A stretch of DNA of 5,642 bases from Moraxellaceae bacterium UBA2032 (lineage in GTDB: Bacteria > Pseudomonadota > Gammaproteobacteria > Pseudomonadales > Moraxellaceae), in assembly GCA_002333125.1 (NCBI GenBank), contig DDBM01000042.1, positions 1-5,642 on the forward strand, written 5' to 3'. The stretch's first letter is position 1. Every line of letters begins with the position of its first letter. The notes under the pieces are model-generated. The model saw only the letters and a program-made list of their open reading frames with translations. It did not search any database and was not told where the DNA came from. The position numbers were made by a program, and so were the translations under genes. Shown in pieces: positions 1-5,639 of this stretch.

Positions 1-62
1 ACATGATGGGACGTTTCTGGCGAAAACTTGAATAATAAAGAACGAATCAGTGGATAATACAT
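1..62 (-). CDS. pyrD: Dihydroorotate dehydrogenase (quinone), N-terminal fragment cut by window edge
   Basis: Reading from the ATG at 62-60 gives MYYPLIRSLLFKFSPETSHH and then runs off the window. This closely matches the start of class 2 dihydroorotate dehydrogenases; E. coli PyrD begins [20 protein letters not shown]. In that family this N-terminal helical segment associates with the inner membrane, and the enzyme passes electrons from dihydroorotate to quinone in UMP synthesis. Only about 20 residues are visible, so the FMN barrel and catalytic serine cannot be checked. The start is supported by a Shine-Dalgarno (GAAGG on the minus strand, 73-69) six bases upstream. The gene lies 55 bp downstream of the MoxR stop and has its own promoter-like -10 and a leader hairpin over the Shine-Dalgarno. 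The call rests on recognising a short but distinctive N-terminus. Confidence 0.85.
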   Translation of the reverse strand, partial: MYYPLIRSLLFKFSPETSHH

Positions 63-65
63 AAA

Positions 66-89
66 GCACCTTCAGCAAACGCAAGGTGC
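66..89 (-). promoter_or_regulatory. pyrD leader hairpin covering the Shine-Dalgarno
   Basis: On the minus strand GCACCTT (89-83) is perfectly complementary to AAGGTGC (72-66), with a 10-base loop. The 3' arm contains the AAGG of the pyrD Shine-Dalgarno and ends three bases before the ATG, so folding would hide the ribosome-binding site. It is followed only by TTTATG, so a terminator reading is less likely than translational control. Enterobacterial pyrC and pyrD are known to use a 5'-end hairpin of this kind, formed or not depending on which base transcription starts at. Application to this gene is inference. Confidence 0.55.
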
Positions 90-91
90 GA

Positions 92-121
92 ATTATACAC
101 GTTTTAGCAGTTAGCAGTTAG
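92..121 (-). promoter_or_regulatory. Putative pyrD promoter
   Basis: A perfect TATAAT -10 hexamer sits at 97-92 on the minus strand. The best -35 candidate is poor: CTAACT at 121-116, three of six matches, 18-base spacer. Starts 6-7 bases past the -10 would fall on the two C residues at 86-85, just inside the 5' arm of the leader hairpin. The promoter overlaps the stop codon of the upstream MoxR gene (120-118). A short tandem repeat of TTAGCAG (104-122 on the plus strand) lies in the spacer. Confidence 0.5.
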
Positions 122-957
122 CCACGACGACTCATAAAAGCCAAACGCTCCAACAAATGCACATCTTGCTCATTTTTGAGTAATGCGCCGTGTAAGGGTG
201 GAATCGCATTGCGGGTATCACGGTTGCGTAACACATCTTCGGGTAAATCGTCAGACATTAATAATTTTAGCCAATCAATTAACTCAGATGTTGACGGGCG
301 TTTTTTGAGTCCTGCCACTTTACGCAAATCAAAGAAAATATCTAAGGCTTCTTTAACTAGAGTTTGTTTGATGCTGGGATAATGCACCGCGACAATTTGT
401 TTCATGGTCTGTGCATCAGGAAACACGATGTAATGAAAAAAGCAGCGACGCAAAAAGGCATCGGGTAAGTCTTTTTCGTTGTTAGATGTAATAATCACGA
501 TAGGACGATGTTTAGTTTTAATGGTTTCGCCTGTCTCGTAAACAAAAAACTCCATTTTGTCGAGTTCGGTTAACAAGTCATTAGGAAACTCAATATCAGC
601 TTTGTCGATTTCGTCAATTAATAACACCACACGTTCATCACTATCAAAGGCTTCCCATAATTTACCTTTTTTAATGTAGTTTTTAATATCAAAGACACGG
701 TCATCACTTAATTGCGAATCACGCAAACGCGAAACCGCGTCATACTCATACAAACCTTGTTGCGCTTTAGTGGTTGATTTAATGTGCCATTGAATCAACT
801 TTAAGCCTAAAGACTGGGCAACTTGTTCGGCCAATAAGGTTTTGCCTGTACCTGGCTCACCTTTGATTAACAAAGGTTTTTGTAATTGAATAGCCGCATT
901 AACCGCTAATTTTAAATCTTCGGTGGCTACATAAGCCTCAGTACCTGCAAAACGCAT
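118..957 (-). CDS. MoxR-type AAA+ ATPase
   Basis: 279 residues from the ATG at 957. Walker A is GEPGTGKT (33-40), Walker B is VVLLIDEID (110-118) with D115/E116, sensor 1 is the N159 region (ITSNNEKD), and the conserved arginines R170/R171 follow in LPDAFLRRCF. This is a MoxR-family AAA+ protein; these usually act as chaperone-like ATPases with a VWA-domain partner to mature or insert metal into client proteins. The start at 957 is chosen because GAGG lies eight bases upstream (969-966), whereas the frame open back to 1056 encodes a dispersed repeat (FDFAQG, AERSRS) rather than protein. It follows the small membrane protein at about 100 bp. The expected adjacent VWA gene is absent: pyrD lies directly downstream. 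The client is unknown. Confidence 0.88.
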   Translation of the reverse strand: MRFAGTEAYVATEDLKLAVNAAIQLQKPLLIKGEPGTGKTLLAEQVAQSLGLKLIQWHIKSTTKAQQGLYEYDAVSRLRDSQLSDDRVFDIKNYIKKGKLWEAFDSDERVVLLIDEIDKADIEFPNDLLTELDKMEFFVYETGETIKTKHRPIVIITSNNEKDLPDAFLRRCFFHYIVFPDAQTMKQIVAVHYPSIKQTLVKEALDIFFDLRKVAGLKKRPSTSELIDWLKLLMSDDLPEDVLRNRDTRNAIPPLHGALLKNEQDVHLLERLAFMSRRG

Positions 958-989
958 ATTTATTTCCTCGTAAATAAAAAACCCATAAT

Positions 990-1044
990 GGCTTCGACTC
1001 CGCTCAGCCACCATAAGAGGTGTTCCCTGAGCAAAGTCGAAGGG
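990..1044. repeat. Dispersed palindromic repeat, inverted pair (CTTCGACTCCGCTCAG family)
   Basis: CTTCGACTCCGCTCAG at 992-1007 and CTGAGCAAAGTCGAAG at 1027-1042 are inverted copies with two mismatches, separated by 19 bases, and could form a long hairpin. The same 16-mer recurs exactly at 5622-5637. The flanking bases differ between copies but stay complementary within each unit (GG..CC at 990-991/1008-1009, CC..GG at 1025-1026/1043-1044). This is the kind of intergenic repeat often mistranslated as an N-terminal extension, as would happen here for MoxR. It sits in the 98-bp gap between the membrane-protein gene and moxR. Confidence 0.8.
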
Positions 1045-1055
1045 AAAATCCAACA

Positions 1056-1379
1056 TTAATACGCTGTCGTATGGCGACGTTGTTTAAACCACATCACAAA
1101 ACTCGACACCATTACCACAAATAAAATAGGTAATAGGGTTTTAAGTCCATCCATTACCTCACCCGACAACACATTAAATAAGGTGGCAATAATGGCAGGC
1201 GCAGGCAACCATGTTTGGCTATCAATTGGCCACGGTGTGAGCAAAATACTCGCCGCTAACATCAACACCACAGGTCGCCACGATTCGGGTAAAAAGCGTG
1301 CTAGGCTATAATAATACACCGCTAACAAGGCAAATACCGAAGCCAAATAAATAAGCCAAGACACAACATAACCTATCAT
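1056..1379 (-). CDS. Small multi-pass membrane protein of unknown function
   Basis: 107 residues, strongly hydrophobic. Helix 1 spans about residues 3-26, helix 2 about 36-50, a weaker hydrophobic segment about 57-72, and a final helix about 80-98 ends in a basic KQRRH tail that should face the cytoplasm. A TPWP motif (48-51) followed by a WLPAPA stretch (57-62) marks the loop between helices 2 and 3. No catalytic motif is visible and I do not recognise a named family. The gene starts 18 bp after the ycgL stop, with GGAG (1393-1390) ten bases before its ATG, so it is very likely cotranscribed with ycgL and probably with moxR. A membrane partner or client for the MoxR ATPase is a possible role, but this is inferred from position alone. 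Confidence 0.75.
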   Translation of the reverse strand: MIGYVVSWLIYLASVFALLAVYYYSLARFLPESWRPVVLMLAASILLTPWPIDSQTWLPAPAIIATLFNVLSGEVMDGLKTLLPILFVVMVSSFVMWFKQRRHTTAY

Positions 1380-1397
1380 CTTAATTGTTCTCCGCTA

Positions 1398-1700
1398 TTA
1401 CTCTTGCTGATATTTGCTTTCATCGGGACGATATAAGTCCAGCATATAATCCTCTCGCACAGGCGGCATTTGCAAATAAAATCCCTTTTCAGCAACATCA
1501 CCCAAAACTTGTTGCGCCTCTGCTCGTGCCAATTTTTTATCGGACGTAATCAAGAGTGTGCCAAAAAGTTTTGGCGCACCAAACATAGCCAACAAGGCGG
1601 ATGGCACGCGTGATAAGGCATCGCTTTTACGCACATAAATATACATTTCGTCTTTTTTAGAGCTTTTGTAAATACTACAAATTTCTGGCTTTAGGCTCAT
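1398..1700 (-). CDS. ycgL: YcgL domain protein
   Basis: 100 residues matching the YcgL (DUF709) family in length and pattern: ICSIYKSSKKDEMYIYV (8-24), SRVPSALLAMFG (30-41), and the C-terminal GFYLQMPP (72-79) that aligns with GYYLQLPP in E. coli YcgL. The family is a small conserved alpha/beta fold found almost only in Gammaproteobacteria; its biochemical function is not established. The ATG at 1700 is used because the conserved IYKSSK block begins soon after it, although the Shine-Dalgarno is weak (AAAGA, ten bases upstream). It lies 109 bp downstream of rnd, a neighbour also seen in Pseudomonas, across a hairpin repeat, and 18 bp upstream of the membrane-protein gene. Confidence 0.9.
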   Translation of the reverse strand: MSLKPEICSIYKSSKKDEMYIYVRKSDALSRVPSALLAMFGAPKLFGTLLITSDKKLARAEAQQVLGDVAEKGFYLQMPPVREDYMLDLYRPDESKYQQE

Positions 1701-1757
1701 ATATACATACTCTTTTAAAAACTTAGGCGATTATTGCTTATTTGTTCACTAAATCCA

Positions 1758-1803
1758 CCCTCACCCCAACCCTCTCCCAGTGGGAGAGAGCTAGAGTGAG
1801 GGG
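1758..1803. repeat. GC-rich two-part hairpin repeat between rnd and ycgL
   Basis: An inner stem CTCTCCC (1772-1778) / GGGAGAG (1782-1788) with a three-base AGT loop is enclosed by an outer stem CCCTCAC (1758-1764) / GTGAGGG (1796-1802), separated by a partly paired internal loop. Its base composition contrasts with the AT-rich surroundings. Similar CCCTCACCC..CTCTCCC palindromes are scattered through many bacterial genomes as REP-like elements. No T-run follows on either strand, so it is not a standard intrinsic terminator. It could still stabilise the 3' end of the rnd message or cause partial termination. Confidence 0.75.
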
Positions 1804-1809
1804 AAACTT

Positions 1810-2982
1810 TTAAACTAAACGATGACGATATTTACGCCATTCTGCTAATTGGGATTGTTGGCTAGCAAGTGTTTGCAATAATGGCCGTGTTAATAACTCA
1901 TACCGCCACCCTTGCAACGCTAAAGGCAACTGACACTCATCACCTTCGTCTATGTAGTTTAACACTAAGGCATCTAACCAGCGTTTGCGTAATAATACAT
2001 CGGCAGGAATATGCTGCGCTAAGGCAATTTTGTCGGTTTGCTCACGCAACAAATTAAATAAACCTTTTGCAGCTTTGGGTAAAGGCAAAGGTAATAACGA
2101 CGGGCATTTTTCGGTTTGTTTATTTTGCGCCGTTTTTACCATTTCTAATAACATTGGCCCATGTTTTTGATAGGTTTTAGGATGTAAATCTTCAATACGT
2201 GCTAATTGAGCCAAAGTTTGAGGCAGGTTTTGTACAATCGACATTAAGGTATGATTTTTAAGTACAAAAGTGCGCGGAATATTATTTAAACGGGCAGATG
2301 TTTCGCGCCACATAGTTAAGGTGTGCAATAACGATAACTGCCGCCGATTAAGCTGCCACGCATTACTAAACTGCTTATATAGTTCAGTCAAAACAGGAAC
2401 TGGCGCACCTTCTTTAAGCATCAACGCGCTATCCTCTTGGCAATAAGCTAATAAACCTTTGGCATTTAAGCCCTCAACTACCACATCATACAACTGCGGC
2501 AAATACTCTACATCGGAGGCAGCATATTGCAACTGCTCATTTGATAATGGACGCGCCAACCAATCAGAGCGTGTTTCGGCTTTGCTAATATCAATATTTA
2601 AAAAATCTTTTAAAGCTTTTTGATAACCGACTTGCAGGCCATAACCCAAAAAAGCTAAGCCTATTTGGGTATCAAAAATATTGTTAATTTTGGCTTGAGG
2701 ATATTTATAATATAAAACTTCGATATCTTCCGAGCAGGCATGAACAATTTTTAAGGCATTAGGATTAGCCAATACTTCGCCTAAACCCCATTCCACGGTA
2801 TCACACGCCACGGGGTCAATGAGATAAATGGTTTGTTGATGTTTGAGTTGAATTAATGCAATTTGCGGATTAAAGGTATTAACCCGCATAAATTCGGTAT
2901 CAAGTGCCAAGGTTTTGGCACTTGCCCATAAAGGTAATAACTCAGTAAATCGTTGTTGTTCTGTTATTAATTGCCAGTTCAT
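1810..2982 (-). CDS. rnd: Ribonuclease D
   Basis: 390 residues from the ATG at 2982, the usual length for RNase D, a 3'-5' exoribonuclease that trims tRNA and other small RNA 3' ends in the cytoplasm. The DEDDy exonuclease residues are visible: D28 and E30 in LALDTEF, D86 in HACSEDIEVL, and Y153/D157 in YAASDVEYL. An HRDC domain follows at about 208-288 (NAWQLNRRQ onward) with a further helical C-terminal region. The start at 2982 gives D28/E30, the same numbering as the E. coli enzyme, and forms TGATG with the stop of the upstream acyl-CoA dehydrogenase; a GTG one codon earlier (2985) is an alternative. The one-base overlap implies translational coupling to that gene. Confidence 0.96.
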   Translation of the reverse strand: MNWQLITEQQRFTELLPLWASAKTLALDTEFMRVNTFNPQIALIQLKHQQTIYLIDPVACDTVEWGLGEVLANPNALKIVHACSEDIEVLYYKYPQAKINNIFDTQIGLAFLGYGLQVGYQKALKDFLNIDISKAETRSDWLARPLSNEQLQYAASDVEYLPQLYDVVVEGLNAKGLLAYCQEDSALMLKEGAPVPVLTELYKQFSNAWQLNRRQLSLLHTLTMWRETSARLNNIPRTFVLKNHTLMSIVQNLPQTLAQLARIEDLHPKTYQKHGPMLLEMVKTAQNKQTEKCPSLLPLPLPKAAKGLFNLLREQTDKIALAQHIPADVLLRKRWLDALVLNYIDEGDECQLPLALQGWRYELLTRPLLQTLASQQSQLAEWRKYRHRLV

Positions 2983-4127
2983 CACAATCCCAGTTGTTTA
3001 GCGATTACCTCATTCATAATTTCATGAGTGCCACCACCAATTGATAAAATTCGATTATCGCGGTACAAACGTTCGACCAAACTTTCACGCATAAACCCCA
3101 TTCCACCAAAAATCTGCACTGCTTCATAAGTGAGCTTATCGCTAACTTGCGTGGCAAAGTTTTTTGCCATCGACACTTCTTTAACCGCAGGAATCCCATC
3201 GGCAATTTGCGCTGCCACACGATAGGTGAATTCTTTGCTTGCCTCTAATTCGGTAGCCATATTGGCTAATTTGTGTCGAATCACTTGCATTTTTGACAAG
3301 GGCTTGCCAAAAGCCTCGCGTTGTTGTGCATAACGCACACTTTCTTCTAAGGCTAATTGCGAAGTCATATTGGCCATGACGGCTAAGTTTAAGCGTTCTT
3401 TCTGAAAATTGCTCATAATAACGAAGAACCCAGCGTTTTCTACCCCAATTAAATTGCTTTTTGGTACCAAAACATCATTAAAAAACAATTCGGCAGTGTC
3501 ACTTGCCCACCAACCCATTTTTTTAAGCGGTTTTCCTACACTAAATCCTGCCCTTTCGCGCTCAATTAATAACAAACTAATACCACCATAACCTACATCG
3601 CCTGTGCGTACCGCTACCGTGTAATAGTCGGCACGATGTCCTGAGGTAATAAAGGTTTTGCTGCCATTAACCCTGTAAAAATCCCCTTCGCTCACGGCTC
3701 GCGTTTTTAAGTTAGCTACATCTGAGCCACCTGAGGCTTCGGTAATGGCTAACGCCGCAATTTTTTGACCACTTAATACCGACGGCACAATGCGCTCTTT
3801 TAGCTCCTGACTACCCCAGTTTTCGATGGGCGGTAACCCTATATCTAACGAGCCTAAACTGGCGACCAAACCGCCAGAACCAACACGCATTAATTCTTCA
3901 CTTGCGGCAATTTTCATAAATACATCGGCACCACTACCGCCAAGTGCTTCGGGGTGGTCTATGCCCAATAAGCCTGCTTCACCTGCAAGCGTATATAACT
4001 CACGTGGAAATGTGCCTGCTTCTTCCCAATCGTTGATATAAGGGCGAATGTGTTGCTCTACAAATTTACGGGTGGTTAAACGCACTTGCTGATGGGTTTC
4101 GTTAAAGTATGCGGTATATAAAGACAT
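2982..4127 (-). CDS. Acyl-CoA dehydrogenase
   Basis: 381 residues, a full-length FAD flavoprotein that introduces an alpha-beta double bond into acyl-CoA and passes electrons to ETF. Both family signatures are present: AITEASGGSD (127-136) and the QIFGGMGF..YRD block (338-357). The usual C-terminal catalytic glutamate position (YEGT in medium-chain enzymes) is glycine here (IGGGTHEI, 363-370). E244 in QKERLNLA matches the alternative base of the isovaleryl- and long-chain-type enzymes, so the protein should still be active, perhaps on branched or terpenoid-like acyl-CoA (LiuA/AtuD-like); the substrate cannot be fixed from sequence. The ATG at 4127 has GGAG (4137-4134) six bases upstream. It is the first gene of the cluster and overlaps rnd by one base; no ETF or thiolase gene lies nearby. 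Confidence 0.93.
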   Translation of the reverse strand: MSLYTAYFNETHQQVRLTTRKFVEQHIRPYINDWEEAGTFPRELYTLAGEAGLLGIDHPEALGGSGADVFMKIAASEELMRVGSGGLVASLGSLDIGLPPIENWGSQELKERIVPSVLSGQKIAALAITEASGGSDVANLKTRAVSEGDFYRVNGSKTFITSGHRADYYTVAVRTGDVGYGGISLLLIERERAGFSVGKPLKKMGWWASDTAELFFNDVLVPKSNLIGVENAGFFVIMSNFQKERLNLAVMANMTSQLALEESVRYAQQREAFGKPLSKMQVIRHKLANMATELEASKEFTYRVAAQIADGIPAVKEVSMAKNFATQVSDKLTYEAVQIFGGMGFMRESLVERLYRDNRILSIGGGTHEIMNEVIAKQLGL

Positions 4128-4291
4128 GATTCACTCCAAAAAAACAAATAAGACTTACGCAATGCCTAAGTCCTGAATATTAGATTTTTGGATAGTGCCA
4201 CAAGTTTAAAACTCAACCAAGCACTTGCTTGGTATTTATTGTACGATTGTATTGTAAATATCGATCTGCGAGCAAAAAAACACCAACTCTA
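4128..4291. other. Intergenic region between the Uma2 gene and the acyl-CoA dehydrogenase
   Basis: 164 AT-rich bases with no gene. It holds a perfect hairpin GACTTA (4152-4157) / TAAGTC (4167-4172) in the expected leader of the dehydrogenase, and the ACCAAGC/GCTTGGT hairpin listed separately. A weak minus-strand promoter could be TTGTGG (4203-4198) with TAATAT (4182-4177), but the 15-base spacer is short. The promoter of the dehydrogenase-rnd unit should be in this region, but I cannot place it with confidence. Confidence 0.5.
4216..4233 (-). terminator. Possible terminator downstream of the Uma2 gene
   Basis: ACCAAGC (4216-4222) and GCTTGGT (4227-4233) form a perfect 7-bp stem with a four-base loop. 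On the minus strand it is followed by TGAGTTTTAAA, a weak T-run, about 60 bp after the Uma2 stop. It is symmetric enough to act on either strand; the tract after it is poor, so termination is only plausible. Confidence 0.4.
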
Positions 4292-4933
4292 TTATTTTTT
4301 TTCGTTTTCATCTATGAATCCAGCGTCTGCTTGTTCTACTTCAAGTGCTTTTTTTGCCAACCAATCCACCATGTCCTCATTTTTCACACGGTCGTAAATT
4401 TCCTCAACACTCACCGTAAGACCAATAGACTCAAAAAGAATACTATCTCCAAGATAGTAGTGTTTTGGTCGCCAACCTGTGCTTTTACGAACCACTTCAA
4501 TTTGCACAAAATCTTGCTCAATTAAGGCATATTCAAGCAAAGAATCTAGCTGTGTATAGGCCACTCGCTTGGTCGTCTCATCTATACGACGTGTCGATTT
4601 TGATAACACTTCGACAATGAGTGTAGGTGTTGCTGTAAACGTACTATCATCCGAAAGATTGGAGCAATCAACCACGACATCAGGATAAAAATAATTACGC
4701 TCAACTTTAACCCTCATATCTGAGGCATAAGGTTGGCACGGCTTGCCTTTTAAATATACAGAGAGGGCTGTTGAAATATTCATCGTAATGCGATTATGTG
4801 ATGCTTTTGCGCCTGCCATTGCATAGATATAGCCATCAATGTATTCACGTTTAACGTCCGAATAGGGTTCTAACTCTAAATATTCTTGCTCACTCATTTG
4901 CTGAGCAAGATAATCTTTGGCTGGAGGACTCAT
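4292..4933 (-). CDS. Uma2 family (DUF820) PD-(D/E)XK nuclease-like protein
   Basis: 213 residues from the ATG at 4933. The Uma2 pattern is clear: the early MSEQEYLELE segment, KREYIDG (28-34, E30), AGAKASHNRI (40-49, H46), YPDVVVDC (83-90, D85) and PTLIVEVLSKST (103-114, E108), then a conserved lysine at K122. D85 and E108 are the likely metal-binding residues of the restriction-endonuclease-like fold. The family is hugely expanded in cyanobacteria and some filamentous gammaproteobacteria; most members have no proven function. The start at 4933 is preferred to an in-frame TTG at 4945 because GAGG (4943-4940) lies six bases before the ATG. The C-terminus is a charged helix ending in a lysine run. 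It sits alone between recR and the metabolic cluster and may be acquired. Confidence 0.88.
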   Translation of the reverse strand: MSPPAKDYLAQQMSEQEYLELEPYSDVKREYIDGYIYAMAGAKASHNRITMNISTALSVYLKGKPCQPYASDMRVKVERNYFYPDVVVDCSNLSDDSTFTATPTLIVEVLSKSTRRIDETTKRVAYTQLDSLLEYALIEQDFVQIEVVRKSTGWRPKHYYLGDSILFESIGLTVSVEEIYDRVKNEDMVDWLAKKALEVEQADAGFIDENEKK

Positions 4934-4949
4934 GATGCACCTCAAAAAC

Positions 4950-4994
4950 TTATTGATTGGACGTTTGGTCGGGGCTTGTGTTTACAATCAATAA
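4950..4994 (-). terminator. Possible recR terminator (10-bp inverted repeat plus T-run)
   Basis: On the minus strand TTATTGATTG (4994-4985) is perfectly complementary to CAATCAATAA (4959-4950), 25 bases apart, followed by GTTTTTGAGG. The first arm overlaps the recR stop codon and the T-run abuts the Shine-Dalgarno of the Uma2 gene. The stem is AT-rich and the loop long, so it could be a weak terminator or an attenuator before the Uma2 gene. Confidence 0.4.
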
Positions 4995-5581
4995 CTTAGC
5001 CTTTGGCTTAATGCTCTAGCTAAAGTATGGCTATCAACCATTTCTAACTCACCACCTAACGGAACACCGTGCGCGATACGCGTGACTTTAATACCATAAT
5101 GCTGCGTGGCTTGACGCAAATAATGCGCGGTGGCCTCACCCTCGACGGTAGCATTAGTCGCTAAAATAAGCTCTTGTACTTGATGCTGTTTTATATGGTG
5201 TAATAACTGCGGAATACCCAATTCTTGAGGGCCTATGCCATCTAAAGGCGACAGATGCCCTGCCAACACAAAATATAAACCCTGATAACTACCGCTTTGC
5301 TCAATAGCCAAAATATCCGCAGGTGACTCCACCACACACAATAACTGACGCTCGCGCGCTGGATTAGCGCAAATTTGACATAAATTTTCTTCGGTAAAAG
5401 TACGACAGTCTTGACAATGCTGCACTTGCTGCATAGCTCGCAACAAAACGCCCGCTAATTGCTCGCCACCATGCCGATTTCGCTCTAACAGATATAACGC
5501 CATACGTTGCGCCGATTTGGGCCCTACGCTAGGCAATACGCGTAATGCTTGAATCAATTCAGAGACGAGAGGGCTAAACAT
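4988..5581 (-). CDS. recR: Recombination mediator RecR
   Basis: 197 residues, near the 201 of E. coli RecR, which works with RecO (and RecF) to load RecA on SSB-coated gapped DNA. The N-terminal helix-hairpin-helix shows [13 protein letters not shown] (16-28); the zinc-binding cysteines are C56, C59, C68 and C71 (CQDC..CQIC). The Toprim domain runs from about residue 79 ([15 protein letters not shown]) and ends near [12 protein letters not shown] (169-180). All expected motifs are intact. The ATG at 5581 gives the canonical N-terminus ([13 protein letters not shown]), although its Shine-Dalgarno is only a weak GAG eight bases upstream. In relatives ybaB and dnaX lie upstream; here the window ends 61 bp before the start, so this cannot be checked. 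Confidence 0.97.
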   Translation of the reverse strand: MFSPLVSELIQALRVLPSVGPKSAQRMALYLLERNRHGGEQLAGVLLRAMQQVQHCQDCRTFTEENLCQICANPARERQLLCVVESPADILAIEQSGSYQGLYFVLAGHLSPLDGIGPQELGIPQLLHHIKQHQVQELILATNATVEGEATAHYLRQATQHYGIKVTRIAHGVPLGGELEMVDSHTLARALSQRLSY

Positions 5582-5619
5582 GACTAAAGCTCAAAAGGAT
5601 ATAAATTGCTTTTAAATGC

Positions 5620-5639
5620 CCCTTCGACTCCGCTCAGGG
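5620..5639. repeat. Dispersed repeat copy upstream of recR
   Basis: Contains the 16-mer CTTCGACTCCGCTCAG (5622-5637) identical to that at 992-1007, flanked by CC on the left and GG on the right, so the ends CCCT/AGGG can pair. It lies 39-58 bases upstream of the recR start. A second, inverted half like the one at 1025-1044 may lie just beyond the window edge. Confidence 0.75.

Noticed and set aside
66..89. Reading the hairpin as an intrinsic terminator for moxR
   Set aside because: The 3' arm is the pyrD Shine-Dalgarno, the T-run is only three bases, and a -10 box lies immediately upstream, so a leader structure fits better.
74..89. PurR-like half site (GCAAACG) in the pyrD leader
   Set aside because: Only one half of the 16-bp palindrome matches; the second half diverges, so it is not a credible operator.
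104..122. Tandem 7-bp TTAGCAG repeat at the end of moxR
   Set aside because: Only about 2.5 copies of a short unit overlapping a stop codon; likely chance or slippage, with no evident role beyond the promoter spacer.
1869..2170. Plus-strand open frames opposite rnd
   Set aside because: Overlapping short frames antisense to a well-supported gene, with no recognisable protein features.
4191..4203. TGGCAC on the minus strand as a sigma-54 -24 element
   Set aside because: No TTGC-like -12 element follows at the required spacing.
4291..4303. Poly-A run at the 3' end of the Uma2 gene as a programmed frameshift site
   Set aside because: It lies in the last codons before the stop, and no continued frame with meaningful protein follows.
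4188..4525. Plus-strand open frames opposite the Uma2 gene and its downstream region
   Set aside because: Low-complexity, cysteine- and phenylalanine-rich translations antisense to a coherent Uma2 protein.
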